A stretch of 64,000 nt of DNA from Parasphingorhabdus sp. SCSIO 66989 (lineage in GTDB: Bacteria > Pseudomonadota > Alphaproteobacteria > Sphingomonadales > Sphingomonadaceae), in assembly GCF_032852305.1 (NCBI RefSeq), contig NZ_CP136594.1, forward strand, positions 1,277,501 through 1,341,500. Direction: 5' to 3'. The position numbers were made by a program, and so were the translations under genes. How positions within the stretch are numbered: the first letter of the stretch is position 1; every line of letters starts with the position of its first letter. The notes beneath the pieces were generated by a model that was not told the origin of the DNA, made no database searches, and worked only from the letters and a program-made list of their open reading frames with translations. Shown piece by piece: positions 28,675-35,552 of this stretch.

Positions 28675-28751
28675 GGGTAATTCGGGGACAGTTTCTTGGG
28701 CAATGCGCTCAATCGCGACCGGAGCTAGCAAAACCTGTCCCCGAATTACCC
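28675..28751. repeat. 75-bp palindromic mobile repeat, copy A
   Basis: Perfect terminal inverted repeats GGGTAATTCGGGGACAG and CTGTCCCCGAATTACCC, with a core GGGCAATGCGC...GCGACCGGAGCTAGCAAAA. Copy B at 29773-29847 is nearly identical. GGTAATTCGGGGACAG units are known from REP-type elements linked to RAYT transposases (recalled), but no RAYT gene is in this window. The element ends one base before the stop of the DJ-1 gene. Confidence 0.85.
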
Positions 28752-28752
28752 A

Positions 28753-29607
28753 TTAATCTCCACGCCCGGCGATAATCAGCATCGCCTTATTGGCGACTTC
28801 GGCTCCCGCATTCTGGTTCTGCCCGGTGACGAAGCGCTTTTCCGCATCGATCACCACATGATTGGCGAAGATATCGATAAAGGCGGTGCGCGATTCAAAT
28901 TCGACGCCCGCTTTGCGCAACTCGGTTTCCGGGTGATAGGGGGTAAGGCCAATGCCGAGCTGCTCGACCTGTTTGTCGGTGACGCCGGTCATGGCGCGGC
29001 CGCTGATCAGCAGATTGCCCTGACTGTCCTCAGCTTTCACAAAACCGAGCGGGCCATGGCATACGCCGGACAGCACCGGCTGGTGCGCGGCATAATAGGC
29101 ATCACTGATAAGCCGGGCGAGCGCAGAAGACTCGGCGAAATCATAGGCCGCGCCCCATCCGCCAGCGAGGAAGATGATGTCATATTGCGACACATCGACC
29201 TGTTCCAACGGGATCGATTGCGCCACTTTTTGCTGGAATTCTTCGTCCTTCAGATAGCGCTCATCGGCTTTGCTTTTGATGAAATAGTAGAAACTTGAAG
29301 GGTCAATCGGGATTTCGCCGCCAGCGATGCTGGCAATATCGACCTGCATTCCGCCTTCCAGGAATTCATAATAGGGCTCGGTCATCTCCGAGCCGAACAC
29401 GCCGGTCGGGTCGCCATCGGTCTCGCCCGGTTTGTTCAATATGGCATGGCTGGTGGTAATGATCAGCGCGCGTTTGCCGACCAGCGAGACCTCTTCACCC
29501 TGATAATCGGGGTGGAGACCGGCGGCATTGAGTAAAGATGGCAGGGTGATAAGCAAGATGCCGGTTAACGCCGCGACGACACCAGCGCCGATGACAATTT
29601 TCCGCAT
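28753..29607 (-). CDS. DJ-1/PfpI family protein, membrane-anchored or exported
   Basis: 284 residues. An N-terminal hydrophobic segment (IVIGAGVVAALTGILLITLPSLL) acts as signal or anchor. The DJ-1/PfpI domain shows ALIITTSHAILNKPGETDGD, FGSEMTEPYYEFLEGG with the conserved Glu, YDIIFLAGGWGAAYDF, and the nucleophile elbow LSGVCHGPLGF with Cys-His. Relatives include Hsp31-type glyoxalase III or deglycase-like proteins. The function here is unknown. It is flanked on both sides by copies of the same 75-bp palindrome. Confidence 0.86.
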   Translation of the reverse strand: MRKIVIGAGVVAALTGILLITLPSLLNAAGLHPDYQGEEVSLVGKRALIITTSHAILNKPGETDGDPTGVFGSEMTEPYYEFLEGGMQVDIASIAGGEIPIDPSSFYYFIKSKADERYLKDEEFQQKVAQSIPLEQVDVSQYDIIFLAGGWGAAYDFAESSALARLISDAYYAAHQPVLSGVCHGPLGFVKAEDSQGNLLISGRAMTGVTDKQVEQLGIGLTPYHPETELRKAGVEFESRTAFIDIFANHVVIDAEKRFVTGQNQNAGAEVANKAMLIIAGRGD

Positions 29608-29772
29608 ATATCTATCCCGTTTTTGGTCAGTTACAGCGTTGCAACCGGCTTCAAGCAGGCAGGTCTATATCATGCACTTACAGGGATGATATGCGGGGAA
29701 TTGTCGCATACTGTGTCAGGAATTGCACTGACAGTTCACCAAACTCCTGAATTATCGAGAGGAAGACGCAGG

Positions 29773-29847
29773 GGTAATTCGGGGACAGTTTCATGGGCAA
29801 TGCGCACAAACGCGACCGGAGCTAGCAAAAACTGTCCCCGAATTACC
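29773..29847. repeat. 75-bp palindromic mobile repeat, copy B
   Basis: Terminal repeats GGTAATTCGGGGACAG / CTGTCCCCGAATTACC with the same core as copy A, differing at a few positions (TTTCATGGGC against TTTCTTGGGC). Similarity continues about 15 bp to the left (AGAGGAAG.C.CAGG). The two copies lie just outside both ends of the DJ-1 gene in the same orientation. Confidence 0.85.
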
Positions 29848-29924
29848 ATCTCTTCGCGGTCCTTCGCTGCTTCGCGACCTTCGCGAGAAACAGAGGTCGA
29901 GGGAAGAGCTATCCGCAAGCTCCT

Positions 29925-30018
29925 GCGCAAGTGGCATACCCCACCCCGCTGCGACTAACCACCTTGCGGCGCTAAGTCTCGTTGCCCCTCCCTCAAGGGG
30001 AGGGGAGGAGTTTTCTCC
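29925..30018 (-). repeat. 95-bp double-hairpin intergenic repeat, right copy
   Basis: Inverted partner of 26033-26127, about 90% identical by eye: GCGCAAGTGGCATACCCC at the left, then GCGACTAACCACC...GGCGCTAAGTC, then CCCTCCCTCAAGGGGAGGGG. With its partner it brackets a 3.8-kb patch holding the nuclease-like gene, the IS and the DJ-1 gene. Confidence 0.8.
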
Positions 30019-30104
30019 GCATCTCCGCATCTCCGCGTGATGCTATTGCCCTCCCGTTTGCGGGAGGGGTTGGAGTGAGCCTATTTAGCTGGCGCAGCGG
30101 GCGC

Positions 30105-31301
30105 TCAGACGAGCTCGACCGCCACCGCCGTAGCCTCGCCGCCGCCGATGCACAGGCTGGCGACGCCGCGTTTCAGGCCGCGCGTTTCAAGCGCTCCGAG
30201 CAATGTGGTGATGATCCGCGTGCCGCTGGCGCCGATGGGGTGACCGAGGGCCGTGCCGCCGCCATTGACGTTGATCTTCTCATGCGGGATGCCGATGTCC
30301 TGCATCGCGAACATGGTGACGCAGGCAAAGGCCTCGTTCACTTCCCAGAGGTCAACATCATCTGTGCTCCAACCGGTCTGCTCGAGCAACTTGTTGATCG
30401 CGCCGACCGGGGCGATGGTGAATTCTGCTGGCTCCTGTGCATGAGCGGCATAGCCGATAATCTTCGCCACCGGGGTCTGGCCATTGGCCTCGGCCTTGCT
30501 TTGGCGCGTCAGCACTAGCGCCGCGGCACCGTCCGAGATTGAGCTGGAGGTGGCGGCGGTAATCGTGCCGTCCTTGGCAAAGGCCGGGCGTAGGCTGGGG
30601 ATTTTGTCCGGGCGACCGCGGCCGGGACCTTCATCGGTGTCCACCGTCTGCTCGCCTTTGCGGGTAGCATAGGTGACCGGGGTGAGTTCCTTGGCGAAGG
30701 CACCGCTTTCAATTGCGGCATTGGCGCGGCGCAGCGACTCGATGGAATAATCATCCTGCGCCTCGCGGGTCAGTTGATATTTGTCGGCCATATCCTGCGC
30801 AAAAGTGCCCATGGCGCGGCCTTCTTCATAGGCGTCTTCCAGACCATCGAGGAACATATGGTCATAGGCGGTGTCATGGCCGATGCGCGCGCCGGAACGG
30901 TGCTTTTTCATGAGGTACGGCGCGTTGGTCATGCTCTCCATGCCGCCGGTGACGACGGTGTCGACACTGCCAACGGCAATCGCCTCGGTGCCCATAATCA
31001 CCGTCTGCATGCCCGAGCCGCAGACCTTGTTGACCGTGGTTGCTTGTACCGATTTCGGCAGACCCGCCTTGATCCCCGCCTGACGCGCCGGGGCCTGACC
31101 CAGACCGGCCGGGAGAACACAGCCCATATAGATGCGGTCGACATCCTCGCCCTTCACATCGGCGCGCTCGACAGCGGCCTTGACGGCGGTAGCACCGAGA
31201 TCGGTGGCGCTGACATCGGCCAACGCGCCCTGCATCGCGCCCATCGGCGTGCGGGCATAGGAGAGGATAACAACGGGGTCTTGTTCGGAAAATGCTGCCA
31301 T
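30105..31301 (-). CDS. Acetyl-CoA C-acetyltransferase (thiolase II type)
   Basis: About 398 residues. Catalytic Cys in TTVNKVCGSGMQTVIMG, His in NGGGTALGHPIGASGTRII, and the second active-site Cys in ASLCIGGGEATAVAVEL. It condenses or cleaves acetoacetyl-CoA. The start MAAFSEQDPVVILSYARTPM has AAAGGACATTCCCC upstream; a longer in-frame start is not convincing. It is divergent from the ivd operon, and leucine breakdown yields acetoacetate, so a shared catabolic role is plausible. Confidence 0.94.
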   Translation of the reverse strand: MAAFSEQDPVVILSYARTPMGAMQGALADVSATDLGATAVKAAVERADVKGEDVDRIYMGCVLPAGLGQAPARQAGIKAGLPKSVQATTVNKVCGSGMQTVIMGTEAIAVGSVDTVVTGGMESMTNAPYLMKKHRSGARIGHDTAYDHMFLDGLEDAYEEGRAMGTFAQDMADKYQLTREAQDDYSIESLRRANAAIESGAFAKELTPVTYATRKGEQTVDTDEGPGRGRPDKIPSLRPAFAKDGTITAATSSSISDGAAALVLTRQSKAEANGQTPVAKIIGYAAHAQEPAEFTIAPVGAINKLLEQTGWSTDDVDLWEVNEAFACVTMFAMQDIGIPHEKINVNGGGTALGHPIGASGTRIITTLLGALETRGLKRGVASLCIGGGEATAVAVELV

Positions 31302-31607
31302 GGGGAATGTCCTTTTTGTCTCGAACTGTTGGTCTTGTATAAACGTCATTGCGAGCGAAGCGAGCCACAGGCGACCGAAGGTCAACCAATCCAGTGCGTC
31401 TTGGGCTACTCTGGATTGCCGCGTCGCTACGCTCCTCGCAATGACGACCTAGCCACTGGTAATAATGACTAAGTCGCTCACGGGAAATATATGCCTTAGT
31501 AGTAGGCCTGCGCAATCCAGATTCCAAAGAAAATACCCTTGGCGAGCGCGAAATAATCTTTCACAAGCGCAAAAAATGAATGCAACGCTTCCCCAGGAGA
31601 GAATGAC
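31302..31607. other. Divergent intergenic region of thiolase and ivd genes
   Basis: 306 bp holding the palindromic repeat at 31344-31446 and, to its right, the probable ivd promoter region. The ivd start has AGGAGAGAATGAC directly upstream. No operator was identified with confidence. Confidence 0.5.
31344..31446. repeat. Palindromic intergenic repeat (CGTCATTGCGAG family), second copy
   Basis: Arms CGTCATTGCGAGCGAAGCGA and CGCTACGCTCCTCGCAATGA(CG), with inner CAATCCAG / CTGGATTG. Same family as 21607-21689 but with a longer loop. Confidence 0.8.
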
Positions 31608-32789
31608 ATGAGTGCCTATCCCGATTTTGATTTTCAGCTGGGCGAAATGGCTGATCAGATTCGCGATACCACGCGGCGTTTTGCGACCGACAAGATCGAG
31701 CCGATTGCGGCCAAGGTAGACGCCGAAGACTGGTTCCCGCGCGACGAGCTATGGACCCAAATGGGTGAGTTGGGGCTGCATGGCATTACGGTGCCGGAAG
31801 AAGATGGCGGGCTGGGACTTGGTTATCTCGAGCATGTCGTGGCGGTCGAAGAAGTCAGCCGCGCCAGTGCGTCCATTGGCCTCAGCTATGGCGCGCACTC
31901 CAACCTCTGCATCAATCAGATTGCCCGTTGGGGCAATGCCGAACAGAAAGAGAAATACCTCCCCGGTTTGGTCAGCGGCGAGCATGTCGGTTCGCTAGCC
32001 ATGTCGGAGGCCAATGCCGGGTCCGATGTCGTCTCGATGAAATTGAAGGCCGAGGCGGTGCCAAGGGGAAATCGCACCGGCTATATCCTCAACGGCACCA
32101 AATTCTGGATCACCAACGCGCCCTATGCCGACACGCTGGTGGTCTATGCCAAGACCGATCCGGGCGAAGGTTCGCGCGGCATCACCGCATTCCTGATCGA
32201 AAAGGATATGCCCGGCTTTTCCATCGGCCAGAAGATCGAAAAGGTCGGCATGCGCGGCTCGCCCACGGCAGAGCTGGTGTTCAATGACTGCGAAGTGCCC
32301 GAAGAAAACGTCATGGGTCCGGTCGGCGGCGGCGTCGGGGTGCTGATGAGTGGCCTCGACTATGAGCGCGTGGTGCTCGCCGGGCTGCAACTCGGCGTTA
32401 TGCAGGCCTGCCTCGATTGCGTCGTCCCCTATGTCCGCGAGCGTCAGCAATTCGGCAAGCCTATCGGCTCGTTCCAGCTGATCCAGGCCAAGGTCGCCGA
32501 TATGTATGTCGCGCTGAATTCTGCGCGTGCCTATGTCTATGCCGTTGCCAAGGCGTGCGATGCGGGCAACACCACGCGCTTCGATGCGGCAGGCGCGATC
32601 CTGCTCGCCAGCGAAAGCGCATTCAAGGTTGCAGGCGAAGCGGTGCAGGCGCTGGGCGGCGCGGGCTATACCACCGATTGGCCGGTCGAGCGGTATATGA
32701 GGGACGCCAAGCTGCTCGATATCGGCGCGGGGACAAATGAAATCCGCCGGATGCTGATCGGGCGGGAATTGATCGGGGCGGCGGGTTGA
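31608..32789 (+). CDS. ivd: Isovaleryl-CoA dehydrogenase (acyl-CoA dehydrogenase family)
   Basis: FAD-dependent acyl-CoA dehydrogenase, 393 residues. Typical signatures are GSLAMSEANAGSDVVSM, ILNGTKFWITNAPYADTLVV, QQFGKPIGSFQLIQAKVADM and the C-terminal RDAKLLDIGAGTNEIRRMLI. The assignment to isovaleryl-CoA (leucine degradation) rests on sequence character and on clustering with both methylcrotonoyl-CoA carboxylase subunits just downstream. It is the first gene of the leftover leucine operon; the next gene overlaps its stop by 4 bases. Confidence 0.9.
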   Translation: MSAYPDFDFQLGEMADQIRDTTRRFATDKIEPIAAKVDAEDWFPRDELWTQMGELGLHGITVPEEDGGLGLGYLEHVVAVEEVSRASASIGLSYGAHSNLCINQIARWGNAEQKEKYLPGLVSGEHVGSLAMSEANAGSDVVSMKLKAEAVPRGNRTGYILNGTKFWITNAPYADTLVVYAKTDPGEGSRGITAFLIEKDMPGFSIGQKIEKVGMRGSPTAELVFNDCEVPEENVMGPVGGGVGVLMSGLDYERVVLAGLQLGVMQACLDCVVPYVRERQQFGKPIGSFQLIQAKVADMYVALNSARAYVYAVAKACDAGNTTRFDAAGAILLASESAFKVAGEAVQALGGAGYTTDWPVERYMRDAKLLDIGAGTNEIRRMLIGRELIGAAG

Positions 32790-33172
32790 GTAACTTTGGA
32801 ACAACTTTCAAAAGCTGGCTAAGTGAGCAACTCTCTGTTCCAATCCCTGAGGATATCGAGGCTTTCTCGATAAACCTATACGAGCTTGGCGAACCTAACG
32901 CCAAATTCGGCGTCGAAATCATCGGTGCTGGGTCGTTTAATGCTTCTAACGAAGACTGGGCGTGCGATGAGGTTTGGCAGCCAGAAACACGCGGAATAGA
33001 GATACCCGTGGGCTTTTCCGGATCAGATTGGCAAACCTGTCTACATCGTGTGAAGGCTCTGTTGCTCGATCTGATCGTTTCTGATGAGCCGTTAGTCGCT
33101 GTTATCAAGGGCTCGCGAGGCCTAGGCTTGGGCTTTGTCGATGGAGACCTCGAAATCATATGGCAATTATAG
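32786..33172 (+). CDS. Unknown protein inserted in the leucine-catabolism operon
   Basis: 128 residues starting at a TTG that overlaps the ivd stop (TTGA). No family is recognised. Features: acidic, one cysteine pair (WACDEVW and TCLHRV), a C-terminal segment GSRGLGLGFVDGDLEIIWQL. Codon use is visibly less GC-rich than in ivd and mccB. It ends 8 bp before mccB. The tight packing favours real translation; the function is open and it may be a recent insertion. Confidence 0.62.
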   Translation: MSNFGTTFKSWLSEQLSVPIPEDIEAFSINLYELGEPNAKFGVEIIGAGSFNASNEDWACDEVWQPETRGIEIPVGFSGSDWQTCLHRVKALLLDLIVSDEPLVAVIKGSRGLGLGFVDGDLEIIWQL

Positions 33173-33180
33173 TTTAGAGA

Positions 33181-34788
33181 ATGAAAATGATCGCACCCGT
33201 TTTGACATCGAAACTCGATTTCGAAAGCCCCGAAGCCAAAGCCAATGCGGCGCATAATCGGGAACTAGTAGAGGAATTACGCGGCAAGGTTGCGGTGGCG
33301 GCTTTGGGGGGCTCCGAGGGCAGTCGGGAACGGCATGTGTCGCGCGGCAAGCTGCTGCCACGTGAGCGGGTGGAACGGTTACTTGATCCCGGCTCGCCTT
33401 TTCTCGAGGTTGGCCAGCTCGCCGCCAATGGGCTGTATGACGATGCGGTGCCGGGCGCTGGGCTGATCTGCGGCATTGGCCGCGTTTCCGGGCGGCAGGT
33501 GATGATCGTCTGCAATGACGCCACGGTGAAAGGCGGCACTTACTATCCGCTGACAGTGAAGAAGCATCTGCGGGCGCAGGAGATTGCCGAGCAGAACCAT
33601 CTGCCGTGCATCTATCTGGTCGATAGCGGCGGCGCCAATCTGCCGCATCAGGATGAGGTCTTCCCCGATCGCGAGCATTTCGGTCGTATCTTCTTCAACC
33701 AGGCGAATATGTCGGCGAAACAGATCCCGCAAATCGCCTGCGTCATGGGCAGCTGCACCGCTGGTGGCGCCTATGTGCCCGCCATGTCCGACGAGACGGT
33801 GATTGTCCGCAATCAGGGCACTATTTTCCTCGGCGGTCCGCCGCTGGTGAAGGCAGCGACCGGCGAGGAGATCAGCGCCGAGGATCTGGGCGGCGGAGAT
33901 CTGCATGGCCGCAAATCGGGTGTCGTCGATCATGTCGCCGAGAATGACGAGCATGCGCTGACCATTGTCCGCGATATCGTCTCGCACCTGCCGCAGAGCC
34001 GCGAGCCGGACATTGATCTCTATGAACCGCGCCCGCCCAAATATGACGCCGAGGAGCTCTACGGTATTCTGCCCGAAGATGTTCGCGCGCCCTATGATGT
34101 GAAGGAAATCATCGCGCGGCTGGTCGATGGCAGCGAATTTCACGAATTCAAGGCGCTTTATGGCAGCTCGCTGGTCTGCGGTTTCGCCCATATCTGGGGC
34201 ATGCCGGTGGCGATCCTCGCCAATAACGGCATTTTGTTCAGCGAGAGCGCACAAAAGGGCGCGCATTTTATCGAACTCGCCTGCCAGCGGCGTATCCCGC
34301 TATTGTTCCTGCAGAATATCTCGGGCTTTATGGTCGGCGGCAAATATGAGGCGGAGGGCATCGCCAAACATGGCGCCAAGCTGGTCACCGCTGTCGCCAC
34401 CGCCAGCGTGCCGAAAATCACGGTGCTGATCGGCGGCAGCTTCGGTGCAGGCAATTACGGCATGTGCGGCCGCGCCTACAGCCCACGTTTCCTGTTCTCC
34501 TGGCCCAATAGCCGCATCTCGGTGATGGGCGGCGAACAGGCGGCCAGCGTCCTCGCCACCGTCCACCGTGATGCCGATAGCTGGACCGAGGAAGAGGCTG
34601 AGGCGTTCAAGGCGCCGATCCGCCAGAAATATGAGGATGAAGGCAACCCCTATTACGCCACTGCGCGGCTGTGGGATGACGGTATTATCGATCCGGCCCA
34701 GACGCGAGATGTGTTGGGCTTGGCCTTCGCCGCGACGTTGAATGCGCCAGTAGAGGAGGCGCCTCGATTTGGGGTGTTCCGGATGTGA
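33181..34788 (+). CDS. mccB: Methylcrotonoyl-CoA carboxylase, carboxyltransferase (beta) subunit
   Basis: Carboxyltransferase subunit that carboxylates 3-methylcrotonoyl-CoA in leucine degradation, 535 residues. Signatures are [81 protein letters not shown] and [15 protein letters not shown]. These match MCC beta rather than propionyl-CoA carboxylase beta. The 3' end meets the first of two long repeats, which starts 2 bp after the stop. Confidence 0.95.
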   Translation: MKMIAPVLTSKLDFESPEAKANAAHNRELVEELRGKVAVAALGGSEGSRERHVSRGKLLPRERVERLLDPGSPFLEVGQLAANGLYDDAVPGAGLICGIGRVSGRQVMIVCNDATVKGGTYYPLTVKKHLRAQEIAEQNHLPCIYLVDSGGANLPHQDEVFPDREHFGRIFFNQANMSAKQIPQIACVMGSCTAGGAYVPAMSDETVIVRNQGTIFLGGPPLVKAATGEEISAEDLGGGDLHGRKSGVVDHVAENDEHALTIVRDIVSHLPQSREPDIDLYEPRPPKYDAEELYGILPEDVRAPYDVKEIIARLVDGSEFHEFKALYGSSLVCGFAHIWGMPVAILANNGILFSESAQKGAHFIELACQRRIPLLFLQNISGFMVGGKYEAEGIAKHGAKLVTAVATASVPKITVLIGGSFGAGNYGMCGRAYSPRFLFSWPNSRISVMGGEQAASVLATVHRDADSWTEEEAEAFKAPIRQKYEDEGNPYYATARLWDDGIIDPAQTRDVLGLAFAATLNAPVEEAPRFGVFRM

Positions 34789-34789
34789 G

Positions 34790-34984
34790 AAATCCTCCCC
34801 GGAACGGGGAGGGGACCCATGCGCAGCATGGGGGAGGGGCACCCTCGACATGATAATATGGTGAGAAAATGCGCTATACGGTGAGGCAATTTAGCAAAAT
34901 GGGATGTGTTGGAAGCGACGCAATATCCGGCCTGTGCCCCTCCACCATGCTACGCATGGTCCCCCTCCCCCTAGGGGGAGGATC
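34790..34984. repeat. 195-bp repeat, left copy, ending in the DUF559 ribosome binding site
   Basis: Starts AAATCCTCCCCGGAACGGGG two bases after the mccB stop and ends GGGGGAGGATC immediately before the ATG of the DUF559 gene. Each end is a hairpin (CCTCCCC...GGGGAGG), and the two ends are inverted copies of one another (GGACC.ATGCG.AGCATGG). The interior carries ATGCG.TAT and AAATGGGATGT.. blocks shared with the right copy. Confidence 0.85.
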
Positions 34985-35419
34985 ATGATTAACGGTCCTC
35001 GCGATACGGTAAAACGCGCTCGCAAATTGCGTAGCGAAATGAGCCTGCCGGAGACTATCTTATGGCGCGAGTTGCGCAAGCGGCCCGGTGGCTTCAAATA
35101 TCGGCGGCAGCATCCGGCCGGGCAGTATGTGCTGGACTTTTATTGCGCGGCTGCAAAACTCGCAATCGAGATAGATGGTCAGGCTCATAATAGCGAACGG
35201 GCAGCGCAAACCGATGCGCGGCGGAGCGAATTTCTGCGTTCACAGCATGTGGCGGTTTTGCGGGTTCCGGCAAAAGCAGTGCTCGAGAATTTGGAAGGTG
35301 CGGTTATGCGGATCGTGGAAGTGTGTAAAGATAGGGTCGAGAGGTTGAGCAAGCTAAATCCTCCCCGGAACGGGGAGGGGACCCATCCGCAGGATGGGGG
35401 AGGGGCGCCTTCGACATGA
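34985..35419 (+). CDS. DUF559 (Vsr-like) endonuclease-domain protein
   Basis: 144 residues. The DUF559 domain shows RSEMSLPETILWRELRKRP, FKYRRQHPAGQYVLDFYC and KLAIEIDGQAHNSERAAQTD, with the Asp of DFYC and Glu/Asp of IEIDGQ as likely metal ligands of a PD-(D/E)XK-type fold related to very-short-patch-repair nucleases. The last about 21 residues (NPPRNGEGTHPQDGGG...) are encoded by the following repeat copy. The gene sits between mccB and mccA and has no metabolic link to them. The start ATG is set by GGGGGAGG seven bases upstream. Confidence 0.88.
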   Translation: MINGPRDTVKRARKLRSEMSLPETILWRELRKRPGGFKYRRQHPAGQYVLDFYCAAAKLAIEIDGQAHNSERAAQTDARRSEFLRSQHVAVLRVPAKAVLENLEGAVMRIVEVCKDRVERLSKLNPPRNGEGTHPQDGGGAPST

Positions 35420-35552
35420 ACAAGATGATGCAAAGGAGTGCGATATCTTACGATAAAGGTTGCGAGATGGGATGTAATCGAAACACAGCAATATGTGGCC
35501 TGTGCCCCTCCACCGTCTTCGACGGTCCCCCTCCCCGTGTCGGGGAGGAACT
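35356..35552. repeat. 195-bp repeat, right copy, ending in the mccA ribosome binding site
   Basis: Second copy of the element at 34790-34984, same orientation and nearly the same length. It begins AAATCCTCCCCGGAACGGGG inside the DUF559 reading frame and ends CGGGGAGGAACT just before the mccA ATG. Shared blocks include GGGGAGGGGACCCAT, GGGGGAGGGGC, CGACATGA, GATGGGATGT/AATGGGATGT, GCAATAT and GGCCTGTGCCCCTCCACC. Confidence 0.85.

Larger units (their letters stand above)
28256..28752. other. Intergenic region right of the IS
   Basis: About 500 bp with no supported gene. It starts with GTCCCCGAATTACCC, which matches one end of the 75-bp palindromic element below and may be a stranded half copy. 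It also holds an CTTCGCGACCTTCGCG tract also seen near 29875, the diverged repeat 28448-28600, and a full palindromic element at 28675-28751. A short leftward frame at 28265-28456 could be a gene remnant but cannot be assigned. Confidence 0.5.
29608..30104. other. Repeat-rich intergenic region between the DJ-1 and thiolase genes
   Basis: About 500 bp with no gene. It holds the DJ-1 promoter region near 29610-29750, palindromic copy B (29773-29847), a CTTCGCTGCTTCGCGACCTT tract, the right copy of the 95-bp element (29925-30018), and a GCCCTCCCGTTTGCGGGAGG hairpin near 30050-30070. Confidence 0.55.
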
